Source of the DNA: Halobacillus amylolyticus
GTDB lineage: Bacteria; Bacillota; Bacilli; Bacillales; Halobacillaceae
Length of the DNA stretch: 64,000 nucleotides
Reading direction: 5' to 3'
Assembly (NCBI RefSeq): GCF_022921115.1
Contig: NZ_CP095075.1
Location: 1,964,001-2,028,000, forward strand
Under the pieces are notes generated by a model, which did no database searches, was not told the origin of the DNA, and saw nothing but the letters and a program-made list of their open reading frames with translations. The position numbers and the translations under genes were made by a program. Shown here piece after piece: positions 9,003 through 17,238 of the stretch. The stretch's first letter is position 1. Each line of letters opens with the position of its first letter.

Positions 9003-9453
9003 GTATTCCCCCTCCAACCTGTTTCGCAAATTTTCCTACAACCGTAAATTCTTCCCTTCCTTCCGCCCCAGTAATATAATAAGGACCGCTTCGCAGCCAA
9101 GCATGTGCTATCAGTTCTCCATTTTCATCCCTTGCCGTTCCTAAATATAACGTACTTCCAATCTCACGTTTCTCAAGCATTTTCATTGCAGCAATGGCTT
9201 TAACTAGACATTGGCTTTCCCAGAAAGTATAACGACTCATCAATTGAATAGATTGAGAGACACCGGACAACATTTTCCTATGAGATGGCATTTTGTCATA
9301 TGTCGTTTCTTGCATTTGAACACCAAGAGAAGGAGCTAACTTAGAAAATGGAATTCTCTTTGAGTAACGAGCCCAAGCAAGAAAAAAATAAGCCTCAAAT
9401 AACATTCTCTTACTTTTACAATCTAGTGATAAAAATAGTCTTAGTTTTTTCAT
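8980..9453 (-). CDS. Lasso peptide leader protease B2 (transglutaminase-like)
   Basis: A 157-residue protein of the lasso B2 family. The catalytic Cys is in WESQCLVKAIAAM (Cys82) and the His is in LIAHAWLRSG (His117); the third catalytic position, usually an Asp or Asn after the second beta strand, is occupied by ITGAEG and is not obvious. B2 cleaves the leader from the precursor once B1 has delivered it. It lies 26 bases after B1 and overlaps the next gene. Length is normal for the stand-alone form used by Firmicutes and Actinobacteria, where B is split into B1 and B2. Confidence 0.9.
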   Translation of the reverse strand: MKKLRLFLSLDCKSKRMLFEAYFFLAWARYSKRIPFSKLAPSLGVQMQETTYDKMPSHRKMLSGVSQSIQLMSRYTFWESQCLVKAIAAMKMLEKREIGSTLYLGTARDENGELIAHAWLRSGPYYITGAEGREEFTVVGKFAKQVGGGIHGSKRSS

Positions 9454-9479
9454 AAGATTCAGGGTCCCTTCTAGTTGAG

Positions 9480-9776
9480 TTAAGACTCTTCTACGTGGAT
9501 TAATCCCTCATCAGCTAGCATCGTTAAAAAGGACTGTACCTGTTCCTCACATTGTTGTTGTTCAACATCATATTCTGACCTTAACTTTATGACTAAGTCT
9601 CGAATTGTCATTGGATCGTTGATAAGCTCCCAAATAACACCGCCCATTTCTCCGAGATTATAATACTTGCCATTTTTCAGACTCAGCATAACCTTTTCTC
9701 CACCCATGTCACTCACGATATTCCCTTCATTTTGACGAACCAACTGATTCAATAACAGCTGTTGATTTTTAATCAT
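9480..9776 (-). CDS. Lasso peptide RRE protein B1 (PqqD-like)
   Basis: A 98-residue PqqD-type RiPP recognition element. It has the expected pattern of three beta strands (GEKVMLSLKNGKYYNLGEMG), then VIWELINDPMTIRDLVIKL and a C-terminal winged-helix part ending DEGLIHVEES. B1 binds the precursor leader, including its conserved aromatic-x-x-Pro motif, and presents it to B2. One B1 apparently serves both precursors of this cluster, whose leaders are nearly alike. Its start overlaps the kinase stop by eight bases, indicating coupled translation. Confidence 0.9.
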   Translation of the reverse strand: MIKNQQLLLNQLVRQNEGNIVSDMGGEKVMLSLKNGKYYNLGEMGGVIWELINDPMTIRDLVIKLRSEYDVEQQQCEEQVQSFLTMLADEGLIHVEES

Positions 9777-10707
9777 ACATCTTCTCCTCTATTTTTAATG
9801 TTGATAAAATTAAGTCTGTTAATTCATGTGCAGTAAAATGTGAAACAGGACGACGCAATTGGTAAAGGTCGATCTGACTAAGAATTTTTGCGGAAGTGTT
9901 AAAATGCCAATCCATTAAACCGGAGCGGCCGATCATAAAATTCCGATACGTATGGTTGAACAACGTATGGAGCTTGTGCAAATTTTCAATAGGGTGAATT
10001 ACAGTACCATCCTCATTTGTTTTAACTAGCTCGAAGACGCCCGCTAAAGGCAGCCGTTTTGAGGCAAATTGATCTAGAACAGGAATAGCAAATTTGTTTT
10101 CCCTATCGATAATGGGCTTATAATGATGAGATTCCATGCCAAACTCATTCAAACTCTCCACCCATAACTTCTGTTGAGGATAGGCTGGTGTCACAATAGG
10201 AATGTCCTCTTCCGAAAGAGTAACCGGAATAACATCATCACTAAGAAGTGGATAGCCCTTTTTTAAGAAAACAGAAGCCAAAGTAGATTTTCCGGCGCCA
10301 GAATCCCCAACAATAGCATAAGCTTTACCATTTATGGCTATTGCACTTCCGTGTAAAGGTAGGATTTTTCTTTGCACTAATACAGCCCCCATGCAAGTTC
10401 CAAGGATATAAAGACGGAGTTGATCCTCCCTGGCGTTATCCAATGGAGAAAACGTAATTTTGCTACCTTCCTCTATCAAAAAAATTGCTAAATTCGGGAC
10501 TTTAAACATGCATAAATCCTGCTCTATAACAAAATGCCTGTTCGGTTTAGATTTTTTCTCCCATAATCGGGTTAAATCAGCCTGTTCAATAGAAATCTCC
10601 AGTTTATCTGATTTCATTTCATCAGCAGGCAGTTCAGGTAAAGGTAATTCACTTGTTACTCTAAAGCCAAATGCTTTATAAGCAGTTCTCTTTAAGGTGT
10701 CTACCAT
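9769..10707 (-). CDS. Lasso precursor kinase (HPr kinase-like, PadeK type)
   Basis: A 312-residue protein related to HPr kinase. LPLHGSAIAI (about 117-126) is followed by Walker A GDSGAGKST (134-142) and the LLSDDVIPV motif (154-162). In the paeninodin cluster the matching kinase phosphorylates the side chain of the C-terminal serine of the precursor before maturation. Both precursors found here end in Ser, which fits. The gene follows the second precursor after a hairpin and starts the string K-B1-B2-nucleotidyltransferase-exporter. GGGAGGGG lies upstream of ATG 10707. Confidence 0.88.
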   Translation of the reverse strand: MVDTLKRTAYKAFGFRVTSELPLPELPADEMKSDKLEISIEQADLTRLWEKKSKPNRHFVIEQDLCMFKVPNLAIFLIEEGSKITFSPLDNAREDQLRLYILGTCMGAVLVQRKILPLHGSAIAINGKAYAIVGDSGAGKSTLASVFLKKGYPLLSDDVIPVTLSEEDIPIVTPAYPQQKLWVESLNEFGMESHHYKPIIDRENKFAIPVLDQFASKRLPLAGVFELVKTNEDGTVIHPIENLHKLHTLFNHTYRNFMIGRSGLMDWHFNTSAKILSQIDLYQLRRPVSHFTAHELTDLILSTLKIEEKMYD

Positions 10708-10741
10708 TACTAAAGCCCCTCCCTAAATAAAGTACTTATTC

Positions 10742-10772
10742 AAACCCTTATACCCAGGGAGGGACAAGGGTT
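10742..10772 (-). terminator. Hairpin between precursor gene and kinase gene (attenuator-like)
   Basis: AACCCTT pairs with AAGGGTT, with an inner CCC/GGG pairing, 20 bases after the precursor stop. On the leftward strand it is followed by TTGAATAAG, not a strong T run. It could allow partial read-through into the processing genes and stabilise the short precursor message. Confidence 0.5.
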
Positions 10773-10791
10773 GCGCTGCCATTACCTAATA

Positions 10792-10953
10792 TCATGAACC
10801 ACCTAAACAACTCGCATTTGACATTCCTTCATGTGTTTCTCCTCTTGGCGCTTCCCCTACATCAAAACAATCAGTATTTGCGTTACCTGGCCCGTTCATC
10901 GTCATGCTAATATCAAGAACTTCCAACATGGGTTTTTCCCATTCCTTTTTCAC
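10792..10953 (-). CDS. Lasso peptide precursor A1 (53 residues, two cysteines in the core)
   Basis: A GTG start at 10953 overlaps the stop of the cyclase gene (GTGA) and has AAAGGAGGTG upstream. The leader reads MKKEWEKPMLEVLDISMTM: it has the aromatic-x-x-Pro motif (W-E-K-P) and Thr at the penultimate position, as in paeninodin. The predicted core starts NGPGNANTD; Asp9 is the expected ring acceptor, giving a nine-residue macrolactam. The tail continues CFDVGEAPRG, then GETHEGMSNA and ends SCLGGS. The core is 34 residues, long for a lasso peptide, with Cys10 and Cys30, so a disulfide is possible. The C-terminal Ser fits the kinase. Core and ring are predictions from the family, not shown directly. 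Confidence 0.87.
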   Translation of the reverse strand: MKKEWEKPMLEVLDISMTMNGPGNANTDCFDVGEAPRGETHEGMSNASCLGGS

Positions 10954-12920
10954 ATCTTCACCTCCTTTCTATTCAATCTTTTAATGAACCTTGAAACGAT
11001 TAGACTACGCGTTATTATTTTAAATTCCTCTTCAAATATCATTTCTGGACGGGGATGACCACCCATCTTAGTTAAAGCACGATTAATAACGTCTATATTC
11101 AAAATTTCCGAAACCATAGAATCTTTACAAAGATCTTGTATTTCTTTTATAAAACCCTTCCAGTTCGATGTCATACGATGAATTGTATCAGCACCTTGGA
11201 TTCCACGTATGTGGTGATTTAATCTAACTTTCTCAGGGAGTATGTGTTTTGTTGCCCCGCGAATGAAGGATCGCTCCATCCCATTTTGCACATATAACTC
11301 TTCCGGTAAGGATAAACAAAACTTGATCACGTTAAGGTCGTTTGTGGGATCACGATCCCACAACGCATAACGTAATGATAACTTTGTTCCAACCACTCCA
11401 CTTTTGTTCCAAACATGTGGTTTTTGAAAGTATGAATTCCTATATTCCGTTAAACTTCCAACATCCCCACCACTGATACCGGCATCATATTCTTTCATTT
11501 TTTCAATTACATTTGTTCTTTTTGCTAACGATGGGTGGATCAACTTAGAAATCTGACTTTCATACCCCTCTTCTTTATTAAACAACTGGCTTATCGCAGG
11601 AAAAGCCCTCTTTGTTATAACCGGAAGCAAGTTTGACTTCCCTGTATGAAATCTTTTTCTATAGCGGCCTAATTCGCGATTAAGCTTCAACCATCTTACT
11701 TTTTTCAATAGCGAAGCGTAGTACTCCATGTTCAAATTCCATGACCCCCAGGAGATCGAGTGGTTGCCCCTTGCTCCATTTAAGAGAACTTTGATTCCTT
11801 GTTGATGGGCTGTCTCATTAATCCCTTTTAACCAAAACGAATTCTCAAAGAACTTATACGGCATTTCCATTAATTCAAGAAAATCATCCACTTCGGAAAG
11901 AGAGCTCTCTCCTTCAAAGTTTAAATATTGATCCGAAATATTTCCGGCATGATCTACCGTCTCTTTAATAAATGGTCTTTCATCAGGCATATAATATTTG
12001 GGCGTCCAATCAGAAAACGTATCTTCAGGGATGTAGCTAAATGTATGTAATCGCTTTTTCTCCTTCTTTAGTTCTTTGGCAGCAAAACTAACGACTGAAC
12101 CTGAATCCAATCCTCCACTTAAATGAGCACCAACTTCGCCATGTGTACGAATTCTATCAGTCACTGCTTTTTGAAATACATCTCGGAACGCCTCTGCATA
12201 TTCCTCTTTAGATTTAAGTTTCAACCTTTTAACTGATCCAAATGTACAATACCTCGAAAGTGACACCCTGCCTTTTTTTATAGTTATACTATTGGATGGA
12301 GGAACTTGATTGATAGAATGATAGACAGTTGATGACATATCTACCGCCTCTACCATGTTCGGAATCACCAGGAATTCCGCCAACCACTCTTCATTTAAGT
12401 TCTTTTCAATATACGGCAATGTAAATAGTGGTGCGATCGTTGTAGAGAAAGCAAGCCTGCTTTGATCATTGTAAAAATAAAGCGACCGTGAACCAGAAAA
12501 ATCCCTAGCACCAAAAAGCTTACGTTCCTTTTCATCCCAAATCATAAAAGCAAAGTCACCCATCAAGTGTGCTGGAACATCTTCTCCCCACTTGTGATAG
12601 GCTAGTAAAATTAATTGACTATCAGGTATTATTTTTCTAAGTGCTCGATCTACATGCAATCGGTCAAATAATTCCTCACGATTATCAATAATTGCATCAG
12701 CCGTAATAGCCAGTTGCCGCTCATAATCATAGTAAGGTAACACTTCACCAATCGATTCAGGAGTAATCCACTGAGCATGACAGCCAAAGAAAACGTTTTG
12801 TCTATGGAAAGTGCGTATGTCATCAGCAGGGTAATGTTGAAAAGCCTTTATTAAACCATTGCTTTGTTCTGCCGAGACAGGTTCACCATTTGCATGAAAA
12901 ATACCGGCTATCGCGCTCAT
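10950..12920 (-). CDS. Lasso cyclase C1 (asparagine synthetase-like)
   Basis: A 656-residue asparagine synthetase B homologue. The N-terminal glutaminase-like domain begins MSAIAGIFHANGEP, lacking the catalytic Cys2 of true glutaminases, as is usual for lasso cyclases. The ATP-binding domain carries HLSGGLDSGSVVSFAA (SGGxDS, about 265-280). The enzyme adenylates the ring Asp/Glu side chain of the core and joins it to the freed N-terminus. It is a clear paralogue of C2 upstream and is followed at once by its own precursor A1. A SinR-type palindrome lies about 30 bases before the start. Confidence 0.9.
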   Translation of the reverse strand: MSAIAGIFHANGEPVSAEQSNGLIKAFQHYPADDIRTFHRQNVFFGCHAQWITPESIGEVLPYYDYERQLAITADAIIDNREELFDRLHVDRALRKIIPDSQLILLAYHKWGEDVPAHLMGDFAFMIWDEKERKLFGARDFSGSRSLYFYNDQSRLAFSTTIAPLFTLPYIEKNLNEEWLAEFLVIPNMVEAVDMSSTVYHSINQVPPSNSITIKKGRVSLSRYCTFGSVKRLKLKSKEEYAEAFRDVFQKAVTDRIRTHGEVGAHLSGGLDSGSVVSFAAKELKKEKKRLHTFSYIPEDTFSDWTPKYYMPDERPFIKETVDHAGNISDQYLNFEGESSLSEVDDFLELMEMPYKFFENSFWLKGINETAHQQGIKVLLNGARGNHSISWGSWNLNMEYYASLLKKVRWLKLNRELGRYRKRFHTGKSNLLPVITKRAFPAISQLFNKEEGYESQISKLIHPSLAKRTNVIEKMKEYDAGISGGDVGSLTEYRNSYFQKPHVWNKSGVVGTKLSLRYALWDRDPTNDLNVIKFCLSLPEELYVQNGMERSFIRGATKHILPEKVRLNHHIRGIQGADTIHRMTSNWKGFIKEIQDLCKDSMVSEILNIDVINRALTKMGGHPRPEMIFEEEFKIITRSLIVSRFIKRLNRKEVKM

Positions 12921-12948
12921 AAGATCACCTCTTATACTTTTTCATTGT

Positions 12949-12964
12949 ATTCTTTATAGAGAAC
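12949..12964. promoter_or_regulatory. SinR-type operator before cyclase C1
   Basis: ATTCTTTATAGAGAAC, an almost perfect inverted repeat of the GTTCTYT half-site of SinR, about 30 bases upstream of the cyclase start. On the leftward strand TACAAT follows it directly, a candidate -10 element. Confidence 0.65.
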
Positions 12965-13035
12965 AAAAGTATGGAATTATAAACTAAGCGAGCTTTGTTT
13001 TTTAGAAAGAATACAATATTATTTTTGGATTTGTA

Positions 13036-13065
13036 AGGCCCTCGTTTTAGTTGTAGTGAGGGCCT
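13036..13065 (-). terminator. Terminator after precursor A2
   Basis: AGGCCCTC (13036-13043) pairs with GAGGGCCT (13058-13065), 20 bases past the A2 stop. It separates the C2-A2 module from C1, which has its own operator-promoter region. Confidence 0.7.
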
Positions 13066-13085
13066 CATAAAATCTTTCTTTATTC

Positions 13086-13217
13086 TTAACTGTAGTGATC
13101 AGCATCTTCTGGGTCTGGATCATTTTGGTACTCATCCTCAATCCTTAAACCGGGGCCCGCCATTGTTAAATTAATATTTAGAAATTCCAACTCAGGTCTC
13201 TTCCATTCCTTTCTCAT
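13086..13217 (-). CDS. Lasso peptide precursor A2 (43 residues, paeninodin-like)
   Basis: ATG 13217 follows AAAGGAGGTG. The leader is MRKEWKRPELEFLNINLTM, with W-K-R-P and Thr at the penultimate position. The predicted core begins AGPGLRIED, matching the AGPG start of paeninodin, with Glu8 or Asp9 as ring acceptor, and continues with an acidic tail (EYQNDPDPEDAD) that ends HYS. The 24-residue length, the acidic tail and the terminal Ser all match the phosphorylated paeninodin class. The gene lies 14 bases after cyclase C2, in the same arrangement as C1-A1. Core boundary and ring residue are inferred from the family. Confidence 0.9.
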   Translation of the reverse strand: MRKEWKRPELEFLNINLTMAGPGLRIEDEYQNDPDPEDADHYS

Positions 13218-13231
13218 TTCTTCACCTCCTT

Positions 13232-15175
13232 TCAAATAAACGATTTCAAGAATCGGTAGACAATAACACTTCTAATTAATACCTTAAATTCATGATTAAA
13301 TACTGTTTCTGGTTTCGGTTCATTTGCAAACTTACTCACCCCTCTATCTATAACATCGCCATTTATGAATTCAGAAATAGTTGGGTCTCTCGTCAACTGG
13401 CGAACCTCTTTCAAAAAAGTGTCCCACGTCGGTTCCATTCTTTGTATTACATCAGCCCCTTGAATCCCTCTCACCTTTTGGTTTAATCGTATTTTATCTG
13501 GCAAATAGTTAGCTGTAGATCTTCTGACTAATGCACGATCTTGTCCATTTTGGACATACTGGTTATCGGGCAGAGAGAGACAAAAGCGAATCACTCTCAA
13601 ATCGTTCGTAGGGTCTCGTTCCCACACCCCGTACCTTAAGGATAACTTCGTACCTATAGTGCCATTTAAGTTCCAAAAAAACAGTTGATCAAATTGGCTT
13701 TGCCTTGCCTCTTTTGCGTTAGGAATATAACTCCCAGCTGTGTCAATCTGCCTAGCGTTTAGCTTTTCAAAAACTCCGGTTTTCCTGGCAAGCTCATTAC
13801 TTATGATTTGAGGAAAAGAATAGCTTTGACTAGTTGGAGACAAACGACTTCTAAGAGGATAAAATGCTTTCCTCTGAATAGAGTTCAATACTCTCTTTCT
13901 ACCAACACCAACATTCCTACTGTATTGCTCAACTTCTCGATAAAGCTTTATCCATTTCATCTTCTTAAAGAGATTAGTATAATGATCAAGAGCAGACCCC
14001 CATGAGATCGTATAATTCCCTCTAGACCCTTTCAATAAAATTCTCATCCCCTGGTTTTGAGCATGTTCGTAGATACCCTTAGTCCAAAAAGAATTCCCAT
14101 AAAACTTATAAGGCATTTCAACCATTTTCAGCCAATCATCAATATCTAAATATGGATTTCTATCCTCAAATCTATAATATTGATCGTTTATATTGCCTAC
14201 ATGATTAACTGTGGTTCTGATATAGAAGCTCTCATCAGCTACTCTTCGCTTAGGTGTCCAATCCTCAAAGCTTGCGAGTGGTAGATAGCTCATTGTGTGT
14301 AATGTTTTATTCGCTCTTTTCAAAGAGGGGGCCGCGAAACTTACAACAGTTCCAGAATCTAATCCACCACTTAATTGAGCCCCAACTTGACCATGTGTAC
14401 GTGTTCTACAGTCAACAGCCTTTTGAAACACTTGTCGAAAAGCTTCTTCATATTCTTCATCTGACTTGAATCTTAATGGGCTGCTTTCTTCAATGAGATT
14501 ACAGTATCTCTGAAACCTAACTTTATTATCTTTCACAGAAATAGTGTGGGAAGGTGGAATTTGATAAATCCATTTATAAGCTGTGGTAAATTCATCACTG
14601 GAATCATGCATCCCTGGAATTGCTAAAAACTCAGCCAACCACTCTTCATTTAAATATTTATCCACATAAGGTAACGAAAACATCGGAGTAATCGTTGTAC
14701 TAAATACAAATCGATGTTGCCGATGAAAGTAGTAAAGCGTTCGACTTCCAGAAAAGTCCCTTGCTCCAAAAAACTTTTGCTCATTTTCATCCCATATCAT
14801 AAATGCGAAATCACCAATTAAATATTTTAGGGATTCTTCTCCCCATTTTTGATAGGAAAGTAAAATTAATTTACTATCAGGCATGTTGGCACGAAGTGCT
14901 TTGCTAACTTGTAACGCATCAAATAGTTCTTCACGATTATCAATAATTGCATCTGCTGTAATACTTAACTTTCTATCAGGATCATAGTAAGGCAGCTTTT
15001 CACCAACAGATTCTGGAGTAATCCACTGGGCATGGCAACCGAGAAAGATATTTCCTTGCTGCCATGTTTGCACATCATCGGCTGGGTATTTTTGTAATTC
15101 ATTCATCATGCCATTGCGATCACCGATAGCGATAGGTTCCTTATTGAAGTTAATAATTCCAACAATAGCACTCAT
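13232..15175 (-). CDS. Lasso cyclase C2 (asparagine synthetase-like)
   Basis: A 647-residue paralogue of C1 with long identical blocks such as GCHAQWITPES, ADAIIDNREELFD, GDFAFMIWDE and GARDFSGSR. The N-terminus is MSAIVGIINF, again with Ser in place of the glutaminase Cys. The ATP-binding loop is LSGGLDSGTVVSFAA. I chose ATG 15175, which gives the family N-terminus and has GAGGGATATT upstream, over an earlier start at 15187. It is the first gene of the lasso cluster, downstream of four SinR-type sites. It probably cyclises A2, its direct neighbour. Confidence 0.9.
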   Translation of the reverse strand: MSAIVGIINFNKEPIAIGDRNGMMNELQKYPADDVQTWQQGNIFLGCHAQWITPESVGEKLPYYDPDRKLSITADAIIDNREELFDALQVSKALRANMPDSKLILLSYQKWGEESLKYLIGDFAFMIWDENEQKFFGARDFSGSRTLYYFHRQHRFVFSTTITPMFSLPYVDKYLNEEWLAEFLAIPGMHDSSDEFTTAYKWIYQIPPSHTISVKDNKVRFQRYCNLIEESSPLRFKSDEEYEEAFRQVFQKAVDCRTRTHGQVGAQLSGGLDSGTVVSFAAPSLKRANKTLHTMSYLPLASFEDWTPKRRVADESFYIRTTVNHVGNINDQYYRFEDRNPYLDIDDWLKMVEMPYKFYGNSFWTKGIYEHAQNQGMRILLKGSRGNYTISWGSALDHYTNLFKKMKWIKLYREVEQYSRNVGVGRKRVLNSIQRKAFYPLRSRLSPTSQSYSFPQIISNELARKTGVFEKLNARQIDTAGSYIPNAKEARQSQFDQLFFWNLNGTIGTKLSLRYGVWERDPTNDLRVIRFCLSLPDNQYVQNGQDRALVRRSTANYLPDKIRLNQKVRGIQGADVIQRMEPTWDTFLKEVRQLTRDPTISEFINGDVIDRGVSKFANEPKPETVFNHEFKVLIRSVIVYRFLKSFI

Positions 15176-15198
15176 AATATCCCTCATTTGCTAATTAT

Positions 15199-15322
15199 GT
15201 TCTTTATATTTAGTGAATATTCTTAATAAAGAACAAAAAGATACAACAATCCTCTTTTTGTATCTTTGATCCGGTCTTGCTTTCATTCTATATAAAGAAC
15301 ATACTACACTTTTATAAAGAAC
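15199..15322. promoter_or_regulatory. Promoter region of the lasso cluster with four SinR-type sites
   Basis: Four related sites lie upstream of cyclase C2: a GTTCTTT half-site at 15199-15205, ATTCTTAATAAAGAAC at 15219-15234, ATTCTATATAAAGAAC at 15285-15300, and an AAAGAAC half-site at 15316-15322. On the leftward strand TTGTTC, 17 bases and CTAAAT could form a promoter overlapping the second site, but the -10 match is weak. Repeated sites at this density suggest cooperative repression. Confidence 0.65.
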
Positions 15323-15368
15323 ACAACACTGAATTATCTTTTTAAGTTTTTCCAAGACCGCTATGCTT

Positions 15369-16463
15369 TTATAGATTCACTTGTTTTTGTTCTAATACTG
15401 TATATTTTTTTCGTATAGTAGATGCACTCTTGTCAATTTTTTGTTGGATAGGATTATTGATCCAATTAATGATATAGGAAGAACAAAGACATAGTATAAG
15501 AAGCCATATAAAAATAAGAACAGGATATCTTGGAGCAAAAGTGAATTCAGGAAAAATGGTCATATAAAAGAACATGTGGGTTAGCCAGAGATTTGTTGAA
15601 TGGTTGCCAAAGTAAGTAAGCACTTTTCTGATCAATATGCTTTTATCCATTAGGCTAAAGAGACAAATAAAACTAATAGCGGTTAAAGGAGCAATCACCA
15701 TTGATTCATAAAGTGAATGGATGATGACTAAAGCAACTATTCCTACCAGGCACAAAATATTCTTCAATTTAATGCTGTGAAACATTGAATGCAATTTGGA
15801 ATAAATCCGATCTTTAGCAAAAACAGCTCCCACAACAAAGGCAAATTGAGAAGTACCTAATAACACAAGGGCATTAACCAATATAATAACAACACCATGA
15901 TCACCAACATCAATGACACCTTTTATTCTCTGAATATAAGTGGTTAGGTAGATAACAACAGAAATAAACACTATTGTTAAAGGGTTATATTTCTTAATCA
16001 GTTTAAAAATAAAGGGTGTTAACAGGATTAGAATGGTGTATGTTTGTAAATACCACCATACCCCATTATATGAATTGGATAGCAGAGAAAAATTCAATAA
16101 AAATTGTACAACCCCACCCGAAAATGCATCCGATCTTCCAACCAAAAATCCAATCGCCATAAACATAAATAATATAATCCAAAAATTCACCAGTAACTTT
16201 ATAATACGAATTGCGTTTTTCCTTTTAGGTGAGTTTCTCAGCTTACTTAGGCTTATATAAAGTCCATAGCCGCTTGCAAATAAATAGATGGGAACACAGG
16301 CATCACCAAATAAACCTAAATAATAGATCAGTGGTATGCCGTCAATAGTCGGGAAAGTTTCATATAAGCCGTTTACTTCTTTTCGAGCAAATAAATGAAG
16401 GGATAGCATCATTAAGATAGCTACCCCTTGCAAAATTTTTATGTCGTTTTTCGAAAATTCCAT
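15369..16463 (-). CDS. Acyltransferase 3 family membrane protein
   Basis: A 364-residue polytopic protein with about ten membrane segments. The N-terminus IKILQGVAILMMLSLHLF carries the conserved R/K-G-x-x-H type motif of the acyltransferase 3 family, which moves acetyl or other acyl groups onto sugars of exopolysaccharides, O-antigens or cell wall. It is the last gene of the leftward exopolysaccharide locus. The substrate is probably the polysaccharide made by the neighbouring glycosyltransferases (inference). No clear terminator follows it before the lasso promoter region. Confidence 0.82.
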   Translation of the reverse strand: MEFSKNDIKILQGVAILMMLSLHLFARKEVNGLYETFPTIDGIPLIYYLGLFGDACVPIYLFASGYGLYISLSKLRNSPKRKNAIRIIKLLVNFWIILFMFMAIGFLVGRSDAFSGGVVQFLLNFSLLSNSYNGVWWYLQTYTILILLTPFIFKLIKKYNPLTIVFISVVIYLTTYIQRIKGVIDVGDHGVVIILVNALVLLGTSQFAFVVGAVFAKDRIYSKLHSMFHSIKLKNILCLVGIVALVIIHSLYESMVIAPLTAISFICLFSLMDKSILIRKVLTYFGNHSTNLWLTHMFFYMTIFPEFTFAPRYPVLIFIWLLILCLCSSYIINWINNPIQQKIDKSASTIRKKYTVLEQKQVNL

Positions 16464-16486
16464 CTAGCCCTCCTAAAAGCCCCATA

Positions 16487-17206
16487 TTATATAGAAGCAT
16501 TTATCAATAACTTGCCTAGTAATTCTTTATTTGGGTAATCCGAAGTTTTCACTTCTTCGATTAATTCTCTCAGGTCAAAGCTTGGTCTAATAATAGAAGA
16601 TTCTATGCCATCCTCTTCAATAGCTACGATTACGTAGGAAGGCTTGGCAAGTCCATCAAATGGTAACCCTACGCTTCCTGTATTAATAATGACCTTTCCA
16701 TCAATATGACGAATGTAAGGCTTGTGGATATGACCATATACATAAATGTGTGCCGCTTCGTTTGTCATCAATCTCTCTTTAATTAATTTATCCGGCTCCG
16801 ATGGTAAAACCACTTCAAACAGGTCGGTTGGCGCCGCATGGAACCCATGGATTTTTACCCCATAGTACTCCGCATTAATTTCTTCAGGTAATTCCTTTAA
16901 ATAGTTAATAGCATCACTTGTCATTTTCGAAAATGCCCAATCTCTCTCTAGATTCATCCCTTCAATTACTTTATCAGGAACTTCGCCTTGCCGAACCCCT
17001 CTTACCAACCACTCATCTGCATTTCCTTTAATTACCTCTGCATCAAGTTCACGAACCATGTCAACTGAACGCTGCGGATCCAGTCCCCTATAAGAGATAT
17101 CACCAAGTACAAATAACTTATCAATATTTCTGGTTTCAATGTCTTTCAAAACCGCTTCAAGCGCATGTGCGTTTCCATGAATATCTGAAATAAATGCCAG
17201 TCTCAT
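16487..17206 (-). CDS. Metallophosphoesterase of the YfcE/ApaH-like class
   Basis: A 239-residue cytoplasmic calcineurin-like enzyme. Motifs are LAFISDIHGNAHALEAVL (DIHGN), VLGDISYRG (GD), IKGNADEW (GNAD) and YGHIHKPYIR (GHxH). The class hydrolyses phosphodiesters or phosphomonoesters with two metals; the substrate is unknown. I chose ATG 17206 behind AAGGAG; it directly follows the ABC protein gene and is in the same operon. In a locus with a CDP-glycerol branch, a role in polymer phosphate turnover is possible but unproven. Confidence 0.8.
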   Translation of the reverse strand: MRLAFISDIHGNAHALEAVLKDIETRNIDKLFVLGDISYRGLDPQRSVDMVRELDAEVIKGNADEWLVRGVRQGEVPDKVIEGMNLERDWAFSKMTSDAINYLKELPEEINAEYYGVKIHGFHAAPTDLFEVVLPSEPDKLIKERLMTNEAAHIYVYGHIHKPYIRHIDGKVIINTGSVGLPFDGLAKPSYVIVAIEEDGIESSIIRPSFDLRELIEEVKTSDYPNKELLGKLLINASI

Positions 17207-17238
17207 AACGAACTCCTTCTTAAAAAATTCTACTAAAT

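Noticed and set aside
10831..11058. 75-codon rightward frame across the precursor A1 region
   Set aside because: It is antisense to the cyclase end and precursor A1, both of which have clear family features.
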